Positions 7,966-16,139 of a DNA stretch of 64,000 nt are shown in pieces. This DNA comes from Chryseobacterium gotjawalense (lineage in GTDB: Bacteria; Bacteroidota; Bacteroidia; Flavobacteriales; Weeksellaceae). The stretch spans positions 2,046,001-2,110,000 of the forward strand of contig NZ_CP124855.1 of NCBI RefSeq assembly GCF_030012525.1, read 5' to 3'. Under the pieces are notes generated by a model, which was not told where the DNA came from, made no database searches, and saw nothing but the letters and a program-made list of their open reading frames with translations. Position numbers and translations under genes: made by a program. Position 1 is the stretch's first letter. Every line of letters starts with the position of its first letter.

Positions 7966-8573
7966 ATTACTTTCTTCTTTTTTAAATTAATGAAAACTTC
8001 GCTTCCTTTTCTGGGTTCGATGCTGTTATAGCATTCTTCCATTTTTTGAATATCAAAATTTTCGCTGAAAAGAGTCTGATATTCCGAAACAGTTCCACCA
8101 AAAGGCGGTCCGTTTTTCTCAAAAACTTTATTGAACAATACTCCGATTATCCCTCCGTTTTCATTTAATAATGAATGCATTTTTTGTGCATACTGAGTTC
8201 TTAACAAAGGAGAAATTGCACAGAAAAAAGTCTGTTCAATAATTAGATCGTAATTTCCTTTATGATTAAAGAAATCTTCGCAAATTACCTTCACACCTTC
8301 CGTATCTTTGTATTTTTCTTTTAAAATTTCAACTGCTGTTGCTGAAATATCAACAACGGTAATGTTTTTAAAGCCAAGATTATAAAGTGATTCAACCTCG
8401 TAAGCATTTCCACAACCGGGAATCAAAATTTTCGCATCCTTATTTTGATACTGCAGCATATATTCTACAATTGCAGGTGAGGAAAAACCAATATCCCAAC
8501 CGGTTTTTTTATTTTGCCACCGCGTTTCCCAATAGTTTTTATCGAGGTGGGACAGGTCAGAAAAGGTTTCCAT
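7962..8573 (-). CDS. SAM-dependent thiol methyltransferase (TPMT-like)
   Basis: Class I methyltransferase of the thiopurine/thiol S-methyltransferase family, 203 residues. The SAM-binding motif I is ILIPGCGNAYE near residue 48, motif II VVDIS near residue 73, and the family-typical GPPFGGT appears near residue 155. The N-terminal YWETRWQNKKTGWD is also characteristic. In this operon it could methylate hydrogen sulfide or small thiols to volatile products as detoxification. It is 17 bases downstream of the cupin gene and overlaps the next gene. Confidence 0.85.
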   Translation of the reverse strand: METFSDLSHLDKNYWETRWQNKKTGWDIGFSSPAIVEYMLQYQNKDAKILIPGCGNAYEVESLYNLGFKNITVVDISATAVEILKEKYKDTEGVKVICEDFFNHKGNYDLIIEQTFFCAISPLLRTQYAQKMHSLLNENGGIIGVLFNKVFEKNGPPFGGTVSEYQTLFSENFDIQKMEECYNSIEPRKGSEVFINLKKKKVI

Positions 8574-8590
8574 AGGTAGACATATTTTAA

Positions 8591-8890
8591 CTATAATTCC
8601 TGAGCAACTGAAAAAAGATTTTCTTCTGTAAGACCCACAACTTCATGCTCCACATTCACCGGGATTTCATAAACATCAAACTGTTTCAATTTGATCTCCT
8701 CGTTCTCAATCAAGAAATTGATTTCACCCTTTAAAACCACCAAGGTTGCAGGAACTGGAGCTATATGTTTTTTTAATACCGCACCTTTCCCAAGAGCCAC
8801 CGCGAAATATTTGATATCATCACTTTTCTTAATCGGAAAAACATTTGCTTTCTCTGTACTAAACTCTATGTTTTCTATAATATTTTTCAT
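8591..8890 (-). CDS. Small cupin-domain protein
   Basis: A 99-residue single cupin. LKKHIAPVPATLVVLKGEINF corresponds to cupin motif 1 (split here as HIAPVPATLVVLKGE), and VYEIPVNVEHEVVG to motif 2 with a His metal-ligand candidate; several usual ligands are not obvious, so it may not bind metal. Its start overlaps the rhodanese-lipoprotein stop as ATGA (8887-8890), indicating coupled translation. It may act as a sensor or thiol dioxygenase accessory in the sulfur operon; the function is unknown. Confidence 0.75.
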   Translation of the reverse strand: MKNIIENIEFSTEKANVFPIKKSDDIKYFAVALGKGAVLKKHIAPVPATLVVLKGEINFLIENEEIKLKQFDVYEIPVNVEHEVVGLTEENLFSVAQEL

Positions 8891-9261
8891 TTCTTTTCGC
8901 TTTTTATTGCATTGATATTCTGAACAGTTTTCCCGCTGTACACGTTGGTTATTCCGTTCTTTTTTAAAATCTTAATGGCTTCTTCTGTTTGTCTTCCTCT
9001 GTTACAGAACAGTACCACTTGCTTTCGCTTTCGGAAAAAATCGAGATTTTCTTCAATCGTTGCTAAAGGAATATTAACTGCGCCTTCGGCTGTTTTTTCT
9101 GAAAACTCTTCCGGAATCCTTACATCAACCAAAGTGGTTTCCGAACTGGTGACCATTTTTTTGATTTCTGCACGGGAAACCTCTGAAACTGGCGCTGCTG
9201 TTTTACAGGACCATGAAATCATTGAAATCACCGCTACAATAAAAATCTTTCTTAAACTCAT
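8887..9261 (-). CDS. Rhodanese-domain lipoprotein
   Basis: A periplasm-facing rhodanese. The best start is the ATG at 9261, giving MSLRKIFIVAVIS and lipobox ISWSC, so the protein is a lipoprotein; a longer frame begins at 9285 but would bury the signal. This ATG shares one base with the stop of the upstream metallo-beta-lactamase/rhodanese gene (TAATG). The domain has VDVRIPEEFSEKTAEGAVN and the active-site loop FCNRGRQTEEA with the catalytic cysteine. It would transfer sulfane sulfur in the envelope. Confidence 0.85.
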   Translation of the reverse strand: MSLRKIFIVAVISMISWSCKTAAPVSEVSRAEIKKMVTSSETTLVDVRIPEEFSEKTAEGAVNIPLATIEENLDFFRKRKQVVLFCNRGRQTEEAIKILKKNGITNVYSGKTVQNINAIKSEKK

Positions 9262-10679
9262 TATTTGAAAGTTTTTGTCTGACAAACGAAATTACTTGTG
9301 GGAACATTAGTTTCTTTAATTTTATTAAAACCACCTTCGATTTCTGTGAAATTTCTAATCCCTCTGGAATTTAAAATACTTGCAGCGATCATACTTCTGT
9401 AACCACCGGCACAATGCAAAAAGAAATGTTCCTCTTTATCCAACGTTGACGCCCATTCATTGATATCAACCAAAGGTCTGCTGTACGCTTCATTCACATG
9501 TTCCGCGGCATATTCGGTTTCATTTCTTACATCGATAATTTTCGCATCTTCTTTGAATTTTTCTGAAAAAGTCTGGACAGAAATTCTGTTAACCTGATCA
9601 ATTTCTTTTCCGGAATTTTTCCATGATTCAAAACCGCCTTTCAAATAACCAATCACATTATCAAAACCCACTCTTGACAAACGCGTAATTGCCTCTTCTT
9701 CGGCTCCCAAATCAGTCACCAATAAAAGTGGTTGTTTTACATCATAAATCATGGCTCCAACCCAGGGTGCAAAATCGCCCTGTAAACCAATATTGATTGA
9801 ATTGGGCACAAATCCTTTATGGAAACCGGCAGCATTTCTGGTATCTAAAATCAATGCTCCGCTATCTTCTGCAACCGCCTCAAAATCCTGGGCAGAAACA
9901 GGATGCGATCCTTTTTTAAGAATGACATCAAAATCTTCGTAACCGCCTTTGTTCAGAGCGACATTCATTCCAAAATACTTTGGCGGCGCAGATAAACCAT
10001 CCAGAACTTCTCTGACGAAGGATTCCTTGTTTGGCTGGTTCAGTGCATAATTGGTTTTCTTCTGATTTCCCAAAGTGTCAACTGTTTCTTTCTGCATATT
10101 TTTGCCACAGGCAGAACCGGCGCCATGTGCCGGATAAACTGTGATATCATCAGACAAAGGCATGATCTTATTTTGCAAACTGTCATATAAAATCCCGGCC
10201 AGTTCTTCCTGAGTCATACTGGCTGCTTTTTGCGCCAGATCGGGTCTTCCGACATCGCCTAAGAAAAGCGTGTCTCCACTGAAAATCGCAGTTTCTTTTC
10301 CGTTTTCATCAATCAAAAGATAGGTGGAACTTTCCATGGTATGACCTGGAGTATGTAAAACTTTAATCTTAATTTTTCCGATTTCAAAAATCTGTCCGTC
10401 TTCTGCAATGATGGCATCAAAATCTGGATTTGCTGTCGGTCCGTAAACAATTGGCGCACCCGTTTTTCTGGATAAATCGACATGCCCCGAAACAAAATCT
10501 GCATGGAAATGGGTTTCAAAAATATATTTCAATTTGACCTCATCTTTTTCTAACCGGTCGGTATAAGGTTTTGTTTCCCGTAACGGATCGATAATTGCGG
10601 CCTCATTTTCTGAAACAATATAGTATGCTCCCTGAGCGAGACATCCTGTATAAATTTGCTCTATTTTCATCATATTCAA
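9261..10679 (-). CDS. Persulfide dioxygenase / rhodanese fusion (CstB-like)
   Basis: A 472-residue, three-part enzyme. Residues ~1-250 are an ETHE1-type metallo-beta-lactamase with THFHADFVSGH, LHTPGHT, FSGDTLFLGD and PAHGAGS as iron ligands. Residues ~270-360 are a rhodanese-like domain whose active-site cysteine is missing (LLVTDLGAEEEA). Residues ~375-460 are an active rhodanese with HCAGGYRS. This MBL - inactive Rhod - active Rhod order is that of Staphylococcus CstB, which oxidises glutathione- or CoA-persulfide. The start may be Met4 (10670). An inverted repeat upstream may regulate it. Confidence 0.85.
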   Translation of the reverse strand: MNMMKIEQIYTGCLAQGAYYIVSENEAAIIDPLRETKPYTDRLEKDEVKLKYIFETHFHADFVSGHVDLSRKTGAPIVYGPTANPDFDAIIAEDGQIFEIGKIKIKVLHTPGHTMESSTYLLIDENGKETAIFSGDTLFLGDVGRPDLAQKAASMTQEELAGILYDSLQNKIMPLSDDITVYPAHGAGSACGKNMQKETVDTLGNQKKTNYALNQPNKESFVREVLDGLSAPPKYFGMNVALNKGGYEDFDVILKKGSHPVSAQDFEAVAEDSGALILDTRNAAGFHKGFVPNSINIGLQGDFAPWVGAMIYDVKQPLLLVTDLGAEEEAITRLSRVGFDNVIGYLKGGFESWKNSGKEIDQVNRISVQTFSEKFKEDAKIIDVRNETEYAAEHVNEAYSRPLVDINEWASTLDKEEHFFLHCAGGYRSMIAASILNSRGIRNFTEIEGGFNKIKETNVPTSNFVCQTKTFK

Positions 10680-10688
10680 TTTTTTCGA

Positions 10689-10716
10689 CTTTACACTTTT
10701 TAAATAAGATGTAAAG
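10689..10716. promoter_or_regulatory. Inverted repeat CTTTACA-N14-TGTAAAG upstream of the CstB-like gene
   Basis: Perfect seven-base arms, 14 bases apart, in the only sizeable gap of the sulfur operon. The minus-strand sequence also contains TACCTTTA, near the -7 consensus, overlapping one arm. This could be an operator; no regulator gene is adjacent. Confidence 0.35.
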
Positions 10717-10747
10717 GTATTTTCGTCTTAATTAAAAAAAATAAGGT

Positions 10748-11131
10748 TTAGTTAATTTCCTCTATTTCCCTATATTGTGTTGCGTTACCTTGATCATCCG
10801 TCAGTTTTCCTCCGGCGCCAAGAGCTCCTTCCCACATCATTTTTTCATTGGCGAAAACAGGCTCCCCTTTGGTATTGATTTTTTTTGCAATCAGTATCTC
10901 TTCTTTTTTACCGTCCTGCTCCAACTTCACGGCAATATCATCTCCCTGAGCAAAATAAGTAACGTTCATCTCTTCCCCTTTGTCATTTTTCAACTTTGTG
11001 GTTTCCTGCACCAAACTCACTTCTTTCGGATCTTTTGCAGAAACCTCAGCGGTGTTTAGGGTTTTTGCCTGTTCTTTGTCACACGCTGTCACTAAAAACA
11101 ATCCTAAGGTAAAAATCAATAACTTCTTCAT
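10748..11131 (-). CDS. Small lipoprotein, weakly MliC-like
   Basis: A 127-residue exported lipoprotein: signal MKKLLIFTLGLFL and lipobox LVTAC at residues ~13-17. The mature part is hydrophilic; VTYFAQGDDIAVKL and NEKMMWEGALGAGGKL resemble the strands of C-type lysozyme inhibitors (MliC), though the usual cysteines are absent, so the match is weak. Its start overlaps the TauE/SafE stop by four bases (11128-11131), placing it in that transcription unit. Confidence 0.55.
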   Translation of the reverse strand: MKKLLIFTLGLFLVTACDKEQAKTLNTAEVSAKDPKEVSLVQETTKLKNDKGEEMNVTYFAQGDDIAVKLEQDGKKEEILIAKKINTKGEPVFANEKMMWEGALGAGGKLTDDQGNATQYREIEEIN

Positions 11132-11973
11132 ATTGCTATTTGTTGTTTAATAAATATTTCTTTAATAATGATAAATAATCCCATAAACAGGACGAGCCAA
11201 CCAAAAAGGGGTTTTAATTTCCGACCATCCATTTTCTTGGCCAGTACTATTCCGATAAAAATTCCGGCTACCGATAACGAGGAAAAGATAATGAGGAAAG
11301 TCCAGTCGTGTGCAACCATCTTCATGGTACTGAGAAAACCAAGAAGCGAATTCAGTGCGATAATAAAAAGCGAAGTTCCTACGGCTCTTTTCATTGGCAA
11401 TCCGATTAACATAACTAAGGCAGGTACAATTAAAAATCCACCGCCTGCTCCAATTAAACCTGTGATTATTCCGACTAAAAGTCCTTGTGATATTAATAAG
11501 GTGTAATTGTTTTCGTTTTGTTTTCTTCCAGAAGGTCTTTCGGTTTTCCTGATCATCTTAGCAGAAGCGATCAACATTAGGATTGCGAATAAAAAAAGCA
11601 AAAACATGTCTTTGGTCATGGTAATCCCCCAGCGATTGATAATGTATTCGGGCAAATGTGGCAGAACCAGCCTTCTCGAAAACAGCACGCCCAAAACGGA
11701 AGGAATCCCAAAAACGAAAGCCGTTTGAAAATCAATCATTCTTTCTTTTACAAAACCGGCAGAGCCAACCAAACTGGTAACGCCGACCACGAAAAGCGAA
11801 AGCGTAGTTGCAGTCATTGGATCAAAACCAAAGACATAAACAAAAACCGGAACACTCAAAATACTTCCGCCACCACCAATTAATCCCATCACGAGACCAA
11901 TAACGACTGCTGAAAAATATCCTAATAACTCCATTGAAATAATTTCAGCAAAAATACTCTTTAATTTTTTCAT
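11128..11973 (-). CDS. TauE/SafE-family sulfite/organosulfur exporter
   Basis: Polytopic inner-membrane permease of the TauE/SafE (TSUP) family, 281 residues with about eight membrane helices in two halves, each opening with the family glycine motif (GLVMGLIGGGGSILSVP near residue 25 and GIITGLIGAGGGFLIVPA near residue 175). It probably exports sulfite or thiosulfate produced by the CstB-like enzyme. Met14 (11934) is a likely alternative start. It leads the sulfur operon, 37 bases after the Gre-like gene. Confidence 0.88.
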   Translation of the reverse strand: MKKLKSIFAEIISMELLGYFSAVVIGLVMGLIGGGGSILSVPVFVYVFGFDPMTATTLSLFVVGVTSLVGSAGFVKERMIDFQTAFVFGIPSVLGVLFSRRLVLPHLPEYIINRWGITMTKDMFLLFLFAILMLIASAKMIRKTERPSGRKQNENNYTLLISQGLLVGIITGLIGAGGGFLIVPALVMLIGLPMKRAVGTSLFIIALNSLLGFLSTMKMVAHDWTFLIIFSSLSVAGIFIGIVLAKKMDGRKLKPLFGWLVLFMGLFIIIKEIFIKQQIAI

Positions 11974-12010
11974 AAAAAGTAACCCAGGTTACAGAAGGCA
12001 AATCACTCAT

Positions 12011-12454
12011 TTAACAAAAATCAATAATTTGGAGTGATTTTGGGCCAACTTCTATGCTATCGCCCTTGTTTTTTCCTTTTATATTTTGGAAAACAGGGGC
12101 ATGGTCAGAAAAAGCAATAACATCTTTATTTTCAAATTTGAAAACAGGCACAGAAATTCCAACGAATAAAAAACTCTGATCAGTTTCTATCAGGGCTCCC
12201 CTTTCAATTTTATCGTGTGAAGTCTTAAGTTCACCTTCCAGAAAGGCAAGATTTTGTTCCGCTTCTTTCAACGTTTTCTCGTAACGGAGCTGCATATCCT
12301 TTGCTTGCGTCTGCTGCGAAAAATCTTCCGGATCATGCGTGCTCTCTTCATCCATGTCAGAGGCAGTTTTGTAACGGTCCACTGTTTGTTTTAAACTGTC
12401 TATTACTACTTTCTGTTCTTCAATAATAATGGTGATGATATCTGCTCTTTTCAT
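12011..12454 (-). CDS. GreA/GreB-like transcription factor
   Basis: A 147-residue protein with the two-part Gre layout. Residues ~1-85 form a coiled coil whose tip is acidic (SDMDEESTHDPEDFS), like the catalytic tip that enters the RNA polymerase secondary channel. Residues ~90-147 form an FKBP-like region ending GKNKGDSIEVGPKSLQI, comparable to the GKKEGDEVEV end of GreA. It differs from canonical GreA in the order of helix residues, so it may be a polymerase-binding paralogue rather than a cleavage factor. Confidence 0.6.
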   Translation of the reverse strand: MKRADIITIIIEEQKVVIDSLKQTVDRYKTASDMDEESTHDPEDFSQQTQAKDMQLRYEKTLKEAEQNLAFLEGELKTSHDKIERGALIETDQSFLFVGISVPVFKFENKDVIAFSDHAPVFQNIKGKNKGDSIEVGPKSLQIIDFC

Positions 12455-12476
12455 GATTTCCGATTTTGTGATCTAA

Positions 12477-12484
12477 CAAATTTA
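12477..12484 (-). promoter_or_regulatory. Candidate -7 box for the Gre-like gene
   Basis: Minus-strand TAAATTTG matches TAnnTTTG, 23 bases before the start codon. No -33 TTG is found at normal spacing. Confidence 0.35.
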
Positions 12485-12548
12485 CAGAAATTTTCCCGGA
12501 ACTTCTTTTGTAAAACAGCCAACATTTAGCAGGTTTAAACCCTTCTTT

Positions 12549-14540
12549 CTACCAACTAAAATTGAGATTGATAAATAAATTTCTTCCGGGTTGCGGGATA
12601 TTATTCCAATCGGAATACGTGGTGTAGTACCGGTCAAAAATATTCTCCACGCCAATTTTCGCATGCATTTTAGCGTCTCCAAGCGGGAATGAATAGCCTA
12701 AATTTGCATTTACAACCGCATAATCCGGCGTTTCAGATTCTCCATATTGGGGTGCAAAATCCCGGTATTTTGTATTTCCAAAAACCGAAATTTCCGAAGA
12801 AAATTTATTTCTTTCATAGCGCAAGGCGGTTTGGTAACTGAATGGACTCATAAATGGTAAATTGCCTTGTTCATTATCTTTTCCGCACGTGTAAACGAAT
12901 TGAGTTGTCCATTTCAACGGTTCTACAATCCGCAACTCTGTCGATAAACTGACATTAAATAAAGTTGCATAATCTAAAGCCGTATAAGTTTTCACCCCAT
13001 TTGCACCAATGGTCATCGGAACAAGATGAGGAATGATTTTCCCTACAATATAATCTGAAATATGAAAATAAGACGATGAAATTTTAGCGTTGTATTTTTC
13101 TTTTTTCAAACCAATAAATGCATTGGCTTCAAGGGAAGACTCATTCTTTAAATACGGATTTCCAATATAATCGTATTTCTCAAAACTATTGAACAAATAA
13201 AATCCGTAGCCTTCTGAAACGGACGGCGCACGATCACCATATCCTAGACCAAAACCTGCCTGGAATCCATTTTTATCAAACTGATAATTGGCTGCGAAAC
13301 TTTTCAGAATTCTGTTTTTTTCAGCATTCATTTCAGGGTAAAAAATCTGTAAACTGTTTAAACCAAATTCACTTTCTACTTTATTTTGATGCATGGTGAC
13401 GGAAGCAGATAATCTCACGCTTGAATTTTGATTAAGGCTGATTTGATCTTCCAGATAAAATGACTGTGCCAAAGTTCTCACATCTGGCCAAGTCAGCATA
13501 AACATTAATTTCTCACTTTTGTCCGCTGGATACATGGTCATTTCTGCGGAAGATTTATTGTAAAATCCATTAATATTCAACAAAAAATGATGTTGATTAA
13601 TAACCGATTTAAGATGAGAATAATATCCAAAAGTTTTGCTCCAACCCGGCATATCCATGTGAATCGCAACATTGGGTCTTTTGGTATCATCCATTCTGTG
13701 CATGATCGTATTAAAATAAACTTTTGTTTCCCAACTTTTCAGGAAATCACTTTCGGGCAACATCTGAAATTTCAATGAGGCAATCAACGCTTCTGCGACT
13801 GAAACATCCATAGGCAAGGCAGGATAACCGACATCATTTGCTTTGTCATAAATTACAGATGCCTCTAATAATTTGTTTTCCCCCAGTTTTACTCCGGAAA
13901 TTCCTGAAATATTAATCTTCCGAAATTGTGAATAGGGAATTTCAATATTGCCGCCGGCTTTATAATTCTCCGCATCCCGTGTCATAAAATTAACATCAGT
14001 GTAGAATTTTTCTTTCTTAAAACTGGTTCCGGCACCAAAGATTTTTTGCTGATTGACCGTTTCATATCCACTGTTGACATTAAAGTTCCATTTCTTTTGA
14101 CCAAACATCATTTTATTCCTTTTCAAATCGATGGACCCACCGATCGTATTTCCGTGACAAGAACCTTCCTGACCGGAACTGATGCTGGCTTCCATTAAAT
14201 TGGAAACTTCAATATAAGAAGTAATGGGATCCATTTTGTCGGTACACGCACCGAAAATCCGCATTCCATCAATGGTAATTAAAGTTCTTTCCGTCGGCAT
14301 GCCATTAATAAGCGGTTCCCACGCATAAGCTCCACGTTTAATCATATCTACTTTTGCAGATTTTTGCAGGTATTCGTCAATTGAACCTAATGGTTTATTT
14401 TCTTTGCTGGAAATTTTGGATGTTCCAATGACGATGACTTCCTGAATATGTTGTGATTTGGTAGAATCTGATGAATATTGTTGCGCAAAACTATTGGTAA
14501 ACAGAAAGAGGAAAATAGTCATAAGTAGGATTCGTTTCAT
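12549..14540 (-). CDS. TonB-dependent receptor, OprC/NosA-like (probable copper)
   Basis: Outer-membrane 22-strand receptor, 663 residues, energised by TonB. A signal peptide ends near residue 19 (NSFAQQ). The plug includes EVIVIGTSK near residue 36, ITIDGMRIFGACTDKMDP near residues 88-104, and a GGSIDL strand; the barrel ends with FINLNFSW. The GACTDKMDP plug segment resembles the Cys/Met region of copper receptors OprC/NosA. The neighbouring Met/His-rich lipoprotein supports copper. It lies 124 bases downstream of that lipoprotein, with a hairpin in the gap. Confidence 0.75.
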   Translation of the reverse strand: MKRILLMTIFLFLFTNSFAQQYSSDSTKSQHIQEVIVIGTSKISSKENKPLGSIDEYLQKSAKVDMIKRGAYAWEPLINGMPTERTLITIDGMRIFGACTDKMDPITSYIEVSNLMEASISSGQEGSCHGNTIGGSIDLKRNKMMFGQKKWNFNVNSGYETVNQQKIFGAGTSFKKEKFYTDVNFMTRDAENYKAGGNIEIPYSQFRKINISGISGVKLGENKLLEASVIYDKANDVGYPALPMDVSVAEALIASLKFQMLPESDFLKSWETKVYFNTIMHRMDDTKRPNVAIHMDMPGWSKTFGYYSHLKSVINQHHFLLNINGFYNKSSAEMTMYPADKSEKLMFMLTWPDVRTLAQSFYLEDQISLNQNSSVRLSASVTMHQNKVESEFGLNSLQIFYPEMNAEKNRILKSFAANYQFDKNGFQAGFGLGYGDRAPSVSEGYGFYLFNSFEKYDYIGNPYLKNESSLEANAFIGLKKEKYNAKISSSYFHISDYIVGKIIPHLVPMTIGANGVKTYTALDYATLFNVSLSTELRIVEPLKWTTQFVYTCGKDNEQGNLPFMSPFSYQTALRYERNKFSSEISVFGNTKYRDFAPQYGESETPDYAVVNANLGYSFPLGDAKMHAKIGVENIFDRYYTTYSDWNNIPQPGRNLFINLNFSW

Positions 14541-14568
14541 GATAAAGCGTTTTGGTTAACAGAATACC

Positions 14569-14597
14569 TCTCAACCTTTTTTAAAAAGGTTCAGCAT
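14569..14597 (-). other. Intercistronic hairpin before the TonB receptor
   Basis: On the minus strand CTGAACCTTTTT pairs with AAAAAGGTTGAG (one mismatch) around a one-base loop, 30-60 bases before the receptor start. No T-run follows, so it is not a normal terminator; it may set mRNA processing or stability. A smaller hairpin (CTCTTTT / AAAAGAG) occurs at 15570-15584 before the lipoprotein gene. Confidence 0.4.
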
Positions 14598-14664
14598 CCG
14601 AGAAATCAAGACTAATCAATATTATTTCAATCAATTAGTCATGATATTTTTTTGTAATAAATAA

Positions 14665-15528
14665 TTAGAAATCGATGTCGAAAAAGATGTTACTGGCAAG
14701 ATTGGTTGTGGTCACTTCCTCTCCAGCCAAAACGGTTCCGTCTGCCTTCGCCAGCTGTAAATTGATTTTCCAGTAACCGGTCATGGTTAGAGAAAGCTTA
14801 CCATTATATAATTTACCGGCGGCGGTTTGTGTGGCATTCACATTATTTGGTGAACTGTGATTTCCCATTCCGGGCATTCTTGGATCAACTTTTACAGTAT
14901 ATCCATCTACAACAGGGAAAGTCTCCATATCCTGCATTTTCCAAACTCCCACAACCATATCATTAATGGCAACTTTTGGAGATTTCGGTTCAATATATGC
15001 CACCACATATTTTACATTATCGCTTCCCGTAAAAGAGTTGACTGTTTTTTTAGTTTCAACAGGAACATCAATTACTGTAGTTGCCGTATAATTATTTGTC
15101 CCAATGGTGTAATCGATTTTTAAATCCCAATATTCGGTCGCGTTACCAGGCATTTGGAAAACGATATATCCAGAATACAAAGACCCATCAGCGGCGACTT
15201 TCTGCACGTTTGAGTTCGGGCAGGAATGCGCCATCATGGTCATGTGCATTAATGGTTTCCAGGTAATGGTAGCATTTTTTTCGTACTGATTGGTCGATTT
15301 ATTTTTAATCCGAAGTTTAATATCATTATATCCTAAACCGGCTGCTCCGGATTTAGAATACAATTCGATAATATGAGTATCGTTGGCAACTTCTTTAATT
15401 TTTAATAAACCCTCTATTTCAGTATTAGGATTTGTGGGTTCGATTGGATCATCACCAGATGTTCTACAGGAGGTTACAAGGAATGCCATTGCCAACAAGG
15501 CAAGTATAGTTTTGAATGAAAATTTCAT
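14665..15528 (-). CDS. Met/His-rich lipoprotein, YtkA/FixH-like (probable copper binding)
   Basis: A 287-residue lipoprotein with lipobox FLVTSC near residue 21. Two Ig-like beta modules follow. Module one contains MHMTMMAHSC (residues ~92-101) and module two contains DPRMPGMGNHSS (residues ~214-225); these Met/His clusters resemble the MPxMxH motifs of periplasmic copper-binding YtkA/FixH-type domains. It is next to the OprC-like receptor, on the same strand, so it may pass copper to or from it at the outer membrane. Metal identity is inferred. Confidence 0.65.
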   Translation of the reverse strand: MKFSFKTILALLAMAFLVTSCRTSGDDPIEPTNPNTEIEGLLKIKEVANDTHIIELYSKSGAAGLGYNDIKLRIKNKSTNQYEKNATITWKPLMHMTMMAHSCPNSNVQKVAADGSLYSGYIVFQMPGNATEYWDLKIDYTIGTNNYTATTVIDVPVETKKTVNSFTGSDNVKYVVAYIEPKSPKVAINDMVVGVWKMQDMETFPVVDGYTVKVDPRMPGMGNHSSPNNVNATQTAAGKLYNGKLSLTMTGYWKINLQLAKADGTVLAGEEVTTTNLASNIFFDIDF

Positions 15529-15644
15529 TTCTTTTAAATTTAAGTGATAATTTGACTGAAGATTTTTTCTCTTTTAAAAAGAGACAGGCAAACCCCTCCT
15601 GTTTCATTTTGAAAAAGAAGAAGAAGCTAGCGATAGAAATCAAA

Positions 15645-16007
15645 TTAGACTTGTGGCGGATGTGGTAAAATACGCAGAGAAATCTCAGGAATGAAAAGTT
15701 CTTCGTAGATGAAATCCGCAGATTTTGAATGTGCGAAATTTTGTTTCTCAATAAAATAATCAACCGGCGCTGACGGCAAAATATTAAACTCAAAAGCGTA
15801 TTTTACCAAGTTAAAAGGATTCGTGGTTTTCTCACTTTCTTTTTTCATCTGGCATTTTCCGTGACAACTAAGCTCCGGTTTCGCTTTATTGACACAGTGA
15901 ATTTCGTAGAAATCCTGATTAATCTTATAATCAATCATAAAAAGCGAGTTCTGAAAACTTGCTCCAAAAATGATCATTGATAATATGATTGTTATTATGG
16001 ATTTCAT
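15645..16007 (-). CDS. Small exported Cys-motif protein
   Basis: A 120-residue protein with an N-terminal hydrophobic segment (residues 1-25) and then FYEIHCVNKAKPELSCHGKCQMKK, which in two pieces reads CVNKAKPELSC and CHGKCQM. This C-NK-P-C-G-C arrangement recurs in small Bacteroidota exported proteins near outer-membrane metal receptors. The C-terminus is ILPHPPQV. It heads the lipoprotein / TonB-receptor locus and is probably periplasmic; a metal-binding role is inferred from cysteines and context only. Confidence 0.6.
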   Translation of the reverse strand: MKSIITIILSMIIFGASFQNSLFMIDYKINQDFYEIHCVNKAKPELSCHGKCQMKKESEKTTNPFNLVKYAFEFNILPSAPVDYFIEKQNFAHSKSADFIYEELFIPEISLRILPHPPQV

Positions 16008-16139
16008 GACAAGTCAAAATTAAGACTTATTTATCTTAATTAAAAATGATTTTCATCATCTAAATCAGGGAATTTTTCACCGAACCCATTTCCTTATCTC
16101 TATTATTTTTTATCTTTAACCTCTCAAAGAATATTAAAG

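Noticed and set aside
14541..14664. Riboswitch (for example TPP or cobalamin) upstream of the TonB receptor
   Set aside because: Only a simple hairpin is visible; none of the conserved riboswitch core strings is present.
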